Source of the DNA: Lachnospiraceae bacterium
Lineage (GTDB): Bacteria > Bacillota_A > Clostridia > Lachnospirales > Lachnospiraceae
Direction of reading: 5' to 3'
Assembly: GCA_016287765.1 (NCBI GenBank)
Contig: JAEEWS010000052.1
Coordinates: forward strand, 1 to 16,592
DNA length: 16,592 nt
Positions 7,586 through 14,562 of this stretch are shown here, in pieces. Within the stretch, counting starts at the first letter, position 1; every line of letters begins with the position of its first letter. Below the pieces are notes generated by a model that worked only from the letters and a program-made list of their open reading frames with translations, was not told the origin of the DNA and made no database searches. The translations under genes were made by a program, and so were the position numbers.

Positions 7586-8233
7586 ATGGAAAAAATTGAG
7601 ATCGGAAATAAAGAAGCACGGGTGGTGCTGATACAGGTGATCGATGAACGGGATACGGAAATCGTTGAAAAGGAATGGTCCATTATCAGGGAAAAAACTG
7701 GACAGGATCTTTTGCTCCGCGCATTTACGGTCCACAGCTGGAATCATGATCTGTCGCCCTGGAAAGCACCGGCAGTCTTCGGTAACGAGGGTTTTGGAGA
7801 CGGCGCGGAAAAGACACTTTCGGAAATCCTTAAAACCTGTAATGACGATACAAAAAAATACTATATAGGCGGCTATTCTCTGGCCGGGCTGTTTGCACTG
7901 TGGAGTGCCTGTCATACGAAGGTGTTCAGTGGTGTGGCGGCCGCATCTCCTTCCGTATGGTTTCCGGGCTTTACGGAGCATATAAGAGAAAATGAGATGA
8001 ATTGTGGATATGTGTATCTGAGCCTTGGAAATAAGGAACCCAAGACCCGGAATCCGGTGATGGCAACAGTGGGCGACAAAATACAGGAAGTGTATGAAAT
8101 CCTTCTGTCCCAAAACAAAAAATGCATATTGGAATGGAATGAAGGAAACCATTTTAAAGATGCGGACCTAAGGACTGCAAAGGCTTTTTCCGGGTTGTTG
8201 ACATCACCATCGGACCTGCCAGCGTTTTCGTAA
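7586..8233 (+). CDS. Alpha/beta-hydrolase, esterase-like
   Basis: This is a 215-residue single-domain protein with no signal peptide, so probably cytoplasmic. The nucleophile elbow GGYSLAGLFALW (95-106) gives G-x-S-x-G with S98 as nucleophile, followed by AAASPSVWFPGF, a pattern seen in esterase-D/IroE-like and putative esterase families. H189 in WNEGNHFKDAD is the likely catalytic histidine. The acid is uncertain, possibly in the region of 148-165. The start has GAGG only 2 bases upstream and AGGAATGAGG overall, a moderate ribosome site. It follows the serpin by 27 bases and is followed by a strong terminator, so the two are probably one transcript. The substrate cannot be told; small esters, acyl-siderophores or acyl-glycans are all possible. 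Confidence 0.82.
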   Translation: MEKIEIGNKEARVVLIQVIDERDTEIVEKEWSIIREKTGQDLLLRAFTVHSWNHDLSPWKAPAVFGNEGFGDGAEKTLSEILKTCNDDTKKYYIGGYSLAGLFALWSACHTKVFSGVAAASPSVWFPGFTEHIRENEMNCGYVYLSLGNKEPKTRNPVMATVGDKIQEVYEILLSQNKKCILEWNEGNHFKDADLRTAKAFSGLLTSPSDLPAFS

Positions 8234-8238
8234 AACTT

Positions 8239-8274
8239 CAATGCTCTCTACATGGGAGGGCATTGTTTTTTTTT
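8239..8274 (+). terminator. Rho-independent terminator of the serpin-hydrolase transcript
   Basis: CAATGCTCTC (8239-8248) pairs with GAGGGCATTG (8256-8265) over 10 positions including one G-U pair, with a 7-base loop, directly followed by nine T (8266-8274). It begins 6 bases after the hydrolase stop. The convergent oxidoreductase gene ends inside it. Confidence 0.9.
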
Positions 8275-9372
8275 ACTTTCTTTGGCACAATTTTCATTTA
8301 AATATTTTTCAAACAAGGCCTCATCCGTTGGAATTTCCGCCCAGTCATCGGTCCAGGCGGACAGATAGGCGGCGTTTGATATGGACAGGGAATTTATTCC
8401 TTCTTCGCCTCTTGCGATCATGTCGCTTCCGGTAAGGATGGACTTTGCAAAGTCTTCCAGGATCAGAGGATGACCGTCGGGCTCGGGGGCAGTGAATTCT
8501 TCATAGCTACTGCCGGGGGTAACAAAGCCTTCCTTGGAGGTAAAGCAGAACTCTCTTTCGGGAGTGTCCAGTTTCCAAAAGCACAGTTTACCATGTTCTA
8601 CCACGATCTTTCCCCTGTCGCCGGAGATCTCAAGTCTGTTTGTTCCGCAGGCGTCTCCGGTGGTGGTAATGAAAGTGGCTGTAGCGCCGTTTTCATATTC
8701 TCCGAAGATGGTAACATCATCTTCCACGTCGATATTATGGTATTTTCCAAAATCACAGAAAGCACGTATTCTCTTGGGCATACCGAATATCCACTGCCAA
8801 AGGTCCAGATTGTGAGGAGCCTGGTTCAATAAAACCCCTCCGCCTTCGCCTCCCCAGGTGGCGCGCCAGTTACCGGAATCGTAATAGGCCTGGGTGCGGT
8901 ACCAGTTGGTGATTATCCATACCATTCTCTTTAATTCGCCCAACTGTCCGCTTTTAACGATCTCTCTGGCTTTTGCATACATAGGATTCGTCCGCTGATT
9001 GAACATGATACCGAACTTTACACCGGAGTTTGCGGCGGCTTCATTCATAAGGCGGACCTGGCGGGCATATACACCCGCGGGTTTTTCGGTCAGCACATGG
9101 ATCTTCCTTTTGAAACAGTCTATGGCTATGGTGGGATGGTCATAGTGGGGAACGGCTATAAGTACAGAATCGCACAGCCCGCTGTCCAGCATGGACCTGT
9201 GATCCGTAAAGCAGGGGATCTCCGGATATTTCTCCGCTCTTTTAAATTTCTCCGGATCGATGTCGCAGAGGGCGGTGACTTGAACGGAAGGACATTTTCC
9301 TTCCATGACATTATAAAAATGTCCTGTTCCCATATTTCCGAGTCCAATAATACCAAGTCTTATCTTTTCCAT
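8248..9372 (-). CDS. Gfo/Idh/MocA-family NAD(P)-dependent oxidoreductase
   Basis: This is a 374-residue cytoplasmic dehydrogenase of the type acting on sugars, inositols or their amino or acid derivatives. The N-terminal Rossmann fold has GIIGLGNMG (7-15), and TEKPAGV (95-101) holds the family lysine K97. The C-terminal substrate domain has GGGVLLNQAPHNLDLWQW, with catalytic H187 and N183 where many relatives have Asp. The start at 9372 follows AAAGGAAG. It is the second gene after a sugar isomerase-like gene, 14 bases downstream, and together they suggest a short catabolic route for a modified sugar or inositol. The last seven residues (KKQCPPM after KES-K) are encoded inside the convergent terminator of the hydrolase gene, so this tail is probably not conserved. 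The exact substrate is unknown. Confidence 0.93.
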   Translation of the reverse strand: MEKIRLGIIGLGNMGTGHFYNVMEGKCPSVQVTALCDIDPEKFKRAEKYPEIPCFTDHRSMLDSGLCDSVLIAVPHYDHPTIAIDCFKRKIHVLTEKPAGVYARQVRLMNEAAANSGVKFGIMFNQRTNPMYAKAREIVKSGQLGELKRMVWIITNWYRTQAYYDSGNWRATWGGEGGGVLLNQAPHNLDLWQWIFGMPKRIRAFCDFGKYHNIDVEDDVTIFGEYENGATATFITTTGDACGTNRLEISGDRGKIVVEHGKLCFWKLDTPEREFCFTSKEGFVTPGSSYEEFTAPEPDGHPLILEDFAKSILTGSDMIARGEEGINSLSISNAAYLSAWTDDWAEIPTDEALFEKYLNENCAKESKKKQCPPM

Positions 9373-9386
9373 AAAAGCTTCCTTTC

Positions 9387-10205
9387 TCAGATCAGTTCTT
9401 TAAGGGCAGAAACTGCCGCATCAAAAGCGATTCTTGAAGTGGGGTAAATGTACGACGTGGTGGTCTTTTCAGCGGCCTCCAGCTTTTCAAAGCCGTCAAA
9501 TACGGATAAATGAGGTTCTATGGTAAGGACCGAGCCTTTGTAATTCTTTAACAGATAGGGAAGGTTCCCGATGCCTTTACCCGCAGGGGTAACAGAACCG
9601 TCCGCAAGGGCGTCCTTAACATGCATGTATTCAACATAAGGGGCTATCAGATCCCAGGCTTCTTTGGTATCCTGACCGCATTGAACATAGTTTGCGGGAT
9701 CGAATACGGCTTTTATTTCCGGGAAAGTCTTATGGATATATTCACAGCGTTTTGCCATACTTCCGTAGATGCCTTTTTCGTTTTCGTGGCAAAGGATGAT
9801 GCCCGTTCCGGCAGCGGCAGAAACAAAGGCGCCGAGCCGGTCTGTGACTGCATTTCTGTACTTCTCTTCCTCTCCCGAAGGAACGTAGAAACTGAAAAGT
9901 CTGATGCGCTCGGCACCAAGCAGATTGGAAAGCTCCAGCCCTTTCTTAAAACTTTCAAGATGGGGTTCAAAAGCATCGTTTATCCCTATCTTGCCGTAGG
10001 GCGATCCCAGAGACCAGACCCTGATCCCTTCATCATCCAGTCGTTTTCTTATTTCTTTTGCTTTATTCTCCGAAATATCTGCGATGTTTTCTCCGTCCAC
10101 GCCCCGGATCTCTAAAAGTCCTATACCGTTTTCTTTCATAGCCTTGATCTGCCCTGTGAGTTTTCCGTCCGCTTCATCGGCAAAGGCTGCAAGTTTAAAA
10201 GCCAT
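9387..10205 (-). CDS. Sugar phosphate isomerase/epimerase-like TIM barrel protein
   Basis: This is a 272-residue cytoplasmic protein of the xylose-isomerase-like TIM-barrel family (AP endonuclease 2 fold), which includes IolE, IolI and many sugar epimerases. Candidate metal ligands appear at the expected strand ends: E141 in CHENEKG, D169 in AVFDPANYVQCG, H195 in YMHVKDA and E230 in TIEPHLS. The N-terminal KENGIGLLEIRGVDG matches the first strands of the barrel. The start at 10205 is fixed by an exceptionally strong Shine-Dalgarno site. It is the first gene of a two-gene operon with the Gfo/Idh/MocA enzyme and is divergent from an AraC-family regulator, which probably controls it. The substrate is not predictable. 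Confidence 0.92.
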   Translation of the reverse strand: MAFKLAAFADEADGKLTGQIKAMKENGIGLLEIRGVDGENIADISENKAKEIRKRLDDEGIRVWSLGSPYGKIGINDAFEPHLESFKKGLELSNLLGAERIRLFSFYVPSGEEEKYRNAVTDRLGAFVSAAAGTGIILCHENEKGIYGSMAKRCEYIHKTFPEIKAVFDPANYVQCGQDTKEAWDLIAPYVEYMHVKDALADGSVTPAGKGIGNLPYLLKNYKGSVLTIEPHLSVFDGFEKLEAAEKTTTSYIYPTSRIAFDAAVSALKELI

Positions 10206-10206
10206 G

Positions 10207-10219
10207 GGATCACCTCCTT
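10207..10219 (-). promoter_or_regulatory. Full-length Shine-Dalgarno site of the sugar isomerase gene
   Basis: On the minus strand this reads AAGGAGGTGATCC, a perfect complement to the 3' end of bacterial 16S rRNA over 13 bases. The AGGAGG core is 7 bases from the ATG, so it decides the start and predicts strong translation initiation once the operon is transcribed. Confidence 0.85.
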
Positions 10220-10232
10220 GATCTTTGCCTTA

Positions 10233-10260
10233 ATTATATAATATTGAATTTACATTACAA
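10233..10260 (-). promoter_or_regulatory. Promoter of the isomerase-oxidoreductase operon
   Basis: On the minus strand, TTGTAA (10260-10255) and TATAAT (10238-10233) are 16 bases apart. The -10 box is perfect. The left half of the inverted repeat (10245-10254) fills the spacer directly after the -35 box, so a bound regulator would compete with or reposition RNA polymerase. Confidence 0.65.
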
Positions 10261-10293
10261 TTACGTTTTCAAGCATATTACATTGTAAATTCA
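10245..10293. promoter_or_regulatory. Divergent operator: inverted half-sites 39 bp apart
   Basis: TGAATTTACA (10245-10254) and TGTAAATTCA (10284-10293) are exact reverse complements, separated by 29 bases. Read outward-in, each half continues with a similar TNNNAAT, so the recognised element may be about 16 bases long. It lies in the 148-base gap between the AraC gene and the sugar operon and touches both promoters. The neighbouring AraC-family protein is the obvious candidate binder, probably as a dimer. Confidence 0.7.
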
Positions 10294-10311
10294 CGCATAG
10301 TTTTGTATAAT
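10283..10311 (+). promoter_or_regulatory. Promoter of the AraC-family regulator gene
   Basis: TTGTAA (10283-10288) and a perfect TATAAT (10306-10311) are 17 bases apart. The -35 box overlaps the right operator half-site (10284-10293), which predicts autorepression. Confidence 0.7.
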
Positions 10312-10353
10312 GATCTGTGATCCGCAACAAAAACAGCGGAGGGGAGGGCAGAT

Positions 10354-11160
10354 ATGCTTAACGAATACTGGTTCGAAGACTTTTATATACGTCATGCGAT
10401 CGATGAAAAGCCGGACTGTACTTTGCATGCCATGCACATCCATGAGCAATGCGAAATATATCTCTTCATCTCGGGAACCGTGGAATTTCTCGTGGAAGGC
10501 GTAAAATATCCCCTGAAGAAGGGGAGCCTTATGCTTATGAGACCGGGAGAAGCACACGTGGCGAGCATATTAAAAGAAGAGGTCTACGAAAGATATGCCT
10601 TGAATTTTCCTCTTTCCTTTGCCTCGGATATCGATCCCGGGGGGAAACTTCTGCGGGCCTTTACGGAGAGACCGTTGGGGAAGAACAATAGGGTGATCCT
10701 TTCGGAGGAGAACAGGGGGAGGGTTGAGAAGATATTTGCAAGGATGAGCGAAAAAGGCGAGGATTACGACCGGCGGCTGAGTATCAGAACAAATCTGTTC
10801 ACATTGCTGAATATTATAAATGACGCTTTTGAACTGGGACAGGCTGATGAGGAAGAACAGGCGGATACAGGAGAAAAGATGGTGGCATATGTGAATAGGC
10901 ATCTGTTCGAGGAGATCTCCATACCGGATATGGCTGCCCATTTTTATCTGAGCCCGTCTCAGTTCAGCAGGACTTTCAAGAGGGCAACGGGAGCCGCTCC
11001 CTGGGAATATGTGATGAGAAAGCGTTTGACAAAGGCGAAGGAAATGATACGTTCGGGGCAATCCCTCCGGAAGGTGGCTTCGGAATGTGGATTTAAGGAT
11101 TATTCCTCCTTTTATAGGGCATTTAAAAAATACTTCGGGATTTCTCCCATAAACGCCTGA
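10354..11160 (+). CDS. AraC-family transcriptional regulator
   Basis: This is a 268-residue cytoplasmic regulator with an N-terminal cupin-like sensing domain and a C-terminal double helix-turn-helix. The cupin part shows HIHEQCEIYLFISG (28-41) and KKGSLMLMRPGEAHVA (55-70), the usual sugar-binding pocket pattern. The DNA-binding part begins near ISIPDMAAHFYLSPSQFSR and ends with the family signature VASECGFKDYSSFYRAFKKYFGISP. The ATG at 10354 follows a purine run containing GGAGGGGAGGG. It is transcribed away from the sugar isomerase and oxidoreductase genes, with a symmetric operator in the shared gap, so it is probably their ligand-responsive activator or repressor and controls itself. The inducer is likely the sugar processed by those enzymes; that is inference. 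Confidence 0.95.
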   Translation: MLNEYWFEDFYIRHAIDEKPDCTLHAMHIHEQCEIYLFISGTVEFLVEGVKYPLKKGSLMLMRPGEAHVASILKEEVYERYALNFPLSFASDIDPGGKLLRAFTERPLGKNNRVILSEENRGRVEKIFARMSEKGEDYDRRLSIRTNLFTLLNIINDAFELGQADEEEQADTGEKMVAYVNRHLFEEISIPDMAAHFYLSPSQFSRTFKRATGAAPWEYVMRKRLTKAKEMIRSGQSLRKVASECGFKDYSSFYRAFKKYFGISPINA

Positions 11161-11205
11161 AAGGGGCACAGGATCAGCATAAAAAGCAGGAGATAAAAAA
11201 GGGGC

Positions 11206-11234
11206 TGTTAAATCGGTAAAAATTTTGGTATACT
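11206..11234 (+). promoter_or_regulatory. Promoter of the ABC-2 exporter operon
   Basis: TATACT (11229-11234) is preceded by TGG, giving an extended -10 element, and TGTTAA (11206-11211) lies 17 bases upstream. The leader to the first ATG is about 45 bases. No terminator was seen between the AraC gene and this promoter, so read-through is possible. Confidence 0.5.
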
Positions 11235-11284
11235 ACCCCTTACGTCGTTCGGGACAAAAAGATAAACGGGGGAGGGAGAATGAG

Positions 11285-12250
11285 ATGAGTTATATAGAAG
11301 TAAACGGACTTAAAAAGACCTTTACGGTCAGGAAAAAGAGAGAAAAGGGAAAGCTTCTCAGAGAGAAACAGACTGTTGAGGCCCTCAAGGGTGTTTCTTT
11401 TTCTGTGGAAAAAGGTGACCTGGTGGGTTACATCGGGCCGAACGGCGCAGGAAAGTCCACAACGGTAAAGATACTGTCCGGTATACTTACTCCTGATGGG
11501 GGAGAGGCAAATGTAGGCGGCAAAGTCCCCTGGCTGGACAGAAAGGAATATGTAAAGCATATAGGTGTGGTCTTCGGGCAGAGAAGCCAGCTTTGGTGGG
11601 ATGTGCCCATTATTGACAGTTTTTCGCTTTTAAAAGACATATACAGGATACCGAAAAAGGATTACGATAACAGGCTCAAGGAACTTTCGGATGCATTGCA
11701 GCTGGAGGAACTGATGAGGACTCCCTTAAGGCTTTTAAGCCTTGGACAGCGTATGAGAGCGGAACTCTGCGGGTCTCTTCTTCACAGACCGGAACTGCTG
11801 TTCCTGGACGAGCCTACAATAGGCCTGGATGCCGTAAGCAAGCTTGCTCTCAGGGATTTTCTAAAGTGGGAAAATCGTGAATACGGAACCACGGTCATGC
11901 TTACAACCCATGACATGGAGGATATTGCGGCCCTTTGCTCAAGGGTGATGGTGTTGGGACACGGCAAAAAGCTGTTTGACGGAAAACTGCCGGATCTTTT
12001 GGAAAAGTTCGATACGGTCCGGACCGTCAGCGTAAGATATGACAGTGACGAGTTGAGAATAGATATGCCTGAAAACGTAAAATGCGAACGCAAGGGAGAA
12101 GAGTACATCTTAACCTACTCTCCGGCGGAATTCCCCACCTCAAGGCTTCTCAAGGTGCTTCAGGATGCGGGAAATATCAGGGAAATGACATTACAGCCCG
12201 AAAACATCGATCATCTGATCGCATCTATGTACAAGGAGATGGATCTATGA
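11285..12250 (+). CDS. ABC-2 type exporter, ATP-binding protein (COG4586-like)
   Basis: This is a 321-residue cytoplasmic ATPase. It has Walker A GPNGAGKST (51-59), Q-loop Q99 in VVFGQRSQLWWDVP, signature LSLGQRMRAE (151-160), Walker B LLFLDE (171-176) followed by PTIGLD, and H-loop H209 in TTHDMEDIAALC. The FGQRSQLWWD and LSLGQRMRAE wording is typical of the family that pairs with two dissimilar ABC-2 permeases. A lysine- and arginine-rich insert (17-28) precedes the nucleotide domain, and about 80 residues follow it as a regulatory tail. The ATG at 11285 has GGGGGAGGG 8 bases upstream. Its stop overlaps the first permease start as ATGA, which implies coupled translation. The substrate is unknown; some relatives export drugs or viologens. 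Confidence 0.93.
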   Translation: MSYIEVNGLKKTFTVRKKREKGKLLREKQTVEALKGVSFSVEKGDLVGYIGPNGAGKSTTVKILSGILTPDGGEANVGGKVPWLDRKEYVKHIGVVFGQRSQLWWDVPIIDSFSLLKDIYRIPKKDYDNRLKELSDALQLEELMRTPLRLLSLGQRMRAELCGSLLHRPELLFLDEPTIGLDAVSKLALRDFLKWENREYGTTVMLTTHDMEDIAALCSRVMVLGHGKKLFDGKLPDLLEKFDTVRTVSVRYDSDELRIDMPENVKCERKGEEYILTYSPAEFPTSRLLKVLQDAGNIREMTLQPENIDHLIASMYKEMDL

Positions 12251-13038
12251 GAGCATACTTGACGGTGTTTCGGATGCGAATGCATATGGAGTTGCAATAC
12301 CGCGGAGCCATGATCGGCGGTATACTTTGCCAGATGTTCTTCGGGATAGTATTGACAGCCCTTTACAGGGCGCTTTATGCAGGCCATCCTCAGGCGATCC
12401 CAATAGAACATGTGGTGACTTATGTTTGGCTTCAGCAGGCCTGTTTTCGTATGCTGGTATCCACCGATCCGGATCTTTTGGATAAGATAAGAAGCGGAAA
12501 CATATCCTATGATATGTGCCGCCCGGTGAACATGTATTGGTTCTATTATGCGAGGATCATGGCGCAAAAGCTGATGGGAAGCCTGATGCGGGGTATTCCC
12601 ATGATAGTTGTGGCCGCTCTTTTACCAAAGGGCTGGGGGATCACTTTGCCGGATTCCTTTGCGGGCTTTTGTGCGGCTTGTTTTTCCCTGATCCCGGGAT
12701 TATTGTGTATGTGCGCCCTTGAAAACATAACAATGGGATTTACCATGAGAACCCTGGATCCCAGAGGGATACAGAGCATGTTAAATCTTTTGATGATCAC
12801 TTTTTCCGGTAATCTTTTGCCTTTAACTCTATTTCCGGACAGCTGGCAAAAGGTCATTACTCTTCTTCCCTATGCCCAGCTGCTGGATGCACCCATAAGA
12901 CTTTATACCGGTGAATATGCGGTGAGTGAAGCGCTCAGGATCATCCCCGTTCAGTTGGGATGGACGGTGGTTCTGACACTTTTGGGAATGGGACTGTGGA
13001 AATCCAACAGAAAACGTATGATCGTTCAGGGAGGCTGA
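12247..13038 (+). CDS. ABC-2 type exporter, first permease subunit (COG4587-like)
   Basis: This is a 263-residue membrane protein with about six hydrophobic segments, for example near 21-40, 112-130 and 136-160, and a last one before residue 250. A conserved cytoplasmic motif reads IRSGNISYDMCRPVNMYWF, which marks this permease family. The start at 12247 lies inside the ATPase stop (ATGA overlap of 4 bases) and has AAGGAGAT 7 bases upstream, still within the ATPase gene. It is expected to form a heterodimer with the next permease. A longer in-frame reading upstream is simply overlap with the ATPase gene. Confidence 0.9.
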   Translation: MRAYLTVFRMRMHMELQYRGAMIGGILCQMFFGIVLTALYRALYAGHPQAIPIEHVVTYVWLQQACFRMLVSTDPDLLDKIRSGNISYDMCRPVNMYWFYYARIMAQKLMGSLMRGIPMIVVAALLPKGWGITLPDSFAGFCAACFSLIPGLLCMCALENITMGFTMRTLDPRGIQSMLNLLMITFSGNLLPLTLFPDSWQKVITLLPYAQLLDAPIRLYTGEYAVSEALRIIPVQLGWTVVLTLLGMGLWKSNRKRMIVQGG

Positions 13039-13039
13039 T

Positions 13040-13840
13040 ATGAATACAATAAAATTATATATCAGGTCTATGGGGATGCTTTTAAAAAGCCATCTGCAAT
13101 ATCCTCTGTCCTTCTTGATGCAGACCATAGCCCAGCTTATCATGGAAGGCGGAGAGATGCTGGCGGTCATATTGATCGTCAACAGATTTCAGCAGCTTAA
13201 AGACTGGACGGGAGGAAATCTTTTCTTCTTTTTCGGTATTATGTCGGTTTCTTTTTATATTACTGAGTTCTTCGGAAGAGGGATCACGGGAGATTTTCCC
13301 TCGATGGTGAGAACGGGGAGGCTTGATACCTTTCTGGTGCGGCCCAGAGGGGTGCTGACTCAGGTGCTCTGTGGAGGTATCGACCCCAGAAGGATCACAT
13401 GCATAGCAGTGGGCGTGGCGGCACTGGTTATAGGAAGCAGAATGTCGGAAGTGGTATGGACGCCCTTAAAAGTGCTTTGCCTTGCGGAAGCTATTACCAT
13501 GAGCTGCCTTTTGATCCTGGGGCTCTTTATGATAGAAGCCATATTTTGCATACATAGCGTCAAGTCCGTTGAACTGGTAAATGCCATTACCTATGGCGGT
13601 CGAAGCGCCTGCCAATATCCCATAGACATATATCCGAGGCCGTTAAGGATGCTGTTCACGATAATAGCGCCCTTTGCACTTACCTTACATGTCCCGGCGG
13701 CGTGGATCATGGGAAAGAACCTTTACGGATGGCCTTCCTGGACCGCTTTTGTTACTCCTCTTTCGGGAGTACTGGTCTTTGGGATCATGACAGTTCTTTT
13801 TAAGCGGGGAATAAGGTTTTACAGGTCTACGGGAAGTTGA
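13040..13840 (+). CDS. ABC-2 type exporter, second permease subunit (COG3694-like)
   Basis: This is a 266-residue membrane protein with about six hydrophobic segments. Its motif MVRTGRLDTFLVRPRG corresponds to IRSGNISYDMCRPVN of its partner, showing that the two permeases are related but diverged. It starts one base after the preceding stop, with GGGAGG about 7 bases upstream, and closes the three-gene operon. No strong terminator follows; 13841-13962 holds only a short CCTTAGCTGAGG near-palindrome and no clear promoter. Confidence 0.9.
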   Translation: MNTIKLYIRSMGMLLKSHLQYPLSFLMQTIAQLIMEGGEMLAVILIVNRFQQLKDWTGGNLFFFFGIMSVSFYITEFFGRGITGDFPSMVRTGRLDTFLVRPRGVLTQVLCGGIDPRRITCIAVGVAALVIGSRMSEVVWTPLKVLCLAEAITMSCLLILGLFMIEAIFCIHSVKSVELVNAITYGGRSACQYPIDIYPRPLRMLFTIIAPFALTLHVPAAWIMGKNLYGWPSWTAFVTPLSGVLVFGIMTVLFKRGIRFYRSTGS

Positions 13841-13962
13841 AAAAATGTGGCCCTTAGCTGAGGCTTTTGGAACTGTGCTATCAGGTTAAGCAGGCAAGCA
13901 TTCGGTCCGGTTATTTAAGAATCGATGTACTAGGCTTTGGTTTTTGGATGGAGTGATAAGAG

Positions 13963-14559
13963 ATGAAGATTTATGTGGATTTTGATGACTGCCTTTGTGA
14001 AACAGCGTTTAATTTTACAAAGATAGTGGAGGAAATGTTCGGGAAAAAAGTGCCCTATGAGAAGATAGGTTATTTTGATCTGAAGAAATCCTTTTCCTTA
14101 ACGGATGAACAATATGATCAAATGATGATAGAGGGCCACAGGCCCGAGGTGCTGCTGTCCTATAAAGAGACCCCCGGAGCTTCCGAGACTCTTAACAGCT
14201 GGGTGGATAAGGGCTTTGAGGTTTCTGTTATCACAGGAAGACCCTACAGTGCCTATGAGCCTTCAAGGCAGTGGCTGGATGAGCACGGCCTGGAACGGGT
14301 TAAGATGTTTTGCTTCAATAAATACGGAAGAGACAGTTTCTTAAAGAACAGCGGATTCAGCCTTGAACTTGAGGATTACTATAAGATGAGGTTTGATTAT
14401 GCTGTGGAGGACTCACCTTCCGCTTTCCGGTTCTTTGATCATATGCCCGAATTAAAGGTAATGGTCTTTGACCGCCCTTGGAACAGAAATGTAAAACTGC
14501 CCGGTGAAAACTACAAGAGATGCACCGGATGGGAAATGATCAAAAGATCGGTGGTTTAA
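13963..14559 (+). CDS. HAD-family 5'(3')-deoxyribonucleotidase-like protein
   Basis: This is a 198-residue cytoplasmic HAD phosphatase resembling the NT5C/YqfW group. Motif I is YVDFDDCLCET with nucleophile D6 and acid D8; cysteine replaces the common Thr/Val after the aspartates. Motif II is T91 in VITGRP, and motif IV is AVEDSP with E149 and D150. FDRPWNRN (169-176) is typical of the nucleotidase subgroup. It probably removes phosphate from deoxynucleotides or a related small substrate. The ATG at 13963 has GGAG 9 bases upstream. It follows the exporter operon after 122 bases and ends only 3 bases from the convergent permease gene, with no clear terminator between. Confidence 0.85.
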   Translation: MKIYVDFDDCLCETAFNFTKIVEEMFGKKVPYEKIGYFDLKKSFSLTDEQYDQMMIEGHRPEVLLSYKETPGASETLNSWVDKGFEVSVITGRPYSAYEPSRQWLDEHGLERVKMFCFNKYGRDSFLKNSGFSLELEDYYKMRFDYAVEDSPSAFRFFDHMPELKVMVFDRPWNRNVKLPGENYKRCTGWEMIKRSVV

Positions 14560-14562
14560 ATC

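Noticed and set aside
7376..8152. Open frame of 258 codons on the minus strand
   Set aside because: It lies opposite the end of the serpin and most of the hydrolase gene, both with clear family motifs. Its translation is rich in Phe, His and Arg without any recognisable domain.
9621..10115. Open frame of 164 codons on the plus strand
   Set aside because: It is antisense to the TIM-barrel gene, whose metal ligands and strong ribosome site are clear.
10207..10219. Fragment of a 16S rRNA gene, because the plus strand equals the 16S 3' end
   Set aside because: The match is only 13 bases and sits exactly at ribosome-site distance from a start codon; it is a Shine-Dalgarno site.
10570..11169. Open frame of 199 codons on the minus strand
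   Set aside because: It is antisense to the DNA-binding half of the AraC regulator, with no motif.
13850..13870. Terminator after the exporter operon (CCTTAGCTGAGG then CTTTT)
   Set aside because: The palindrome allows only about four stable pairs with a loop, and the T-run is short; too weak to call.
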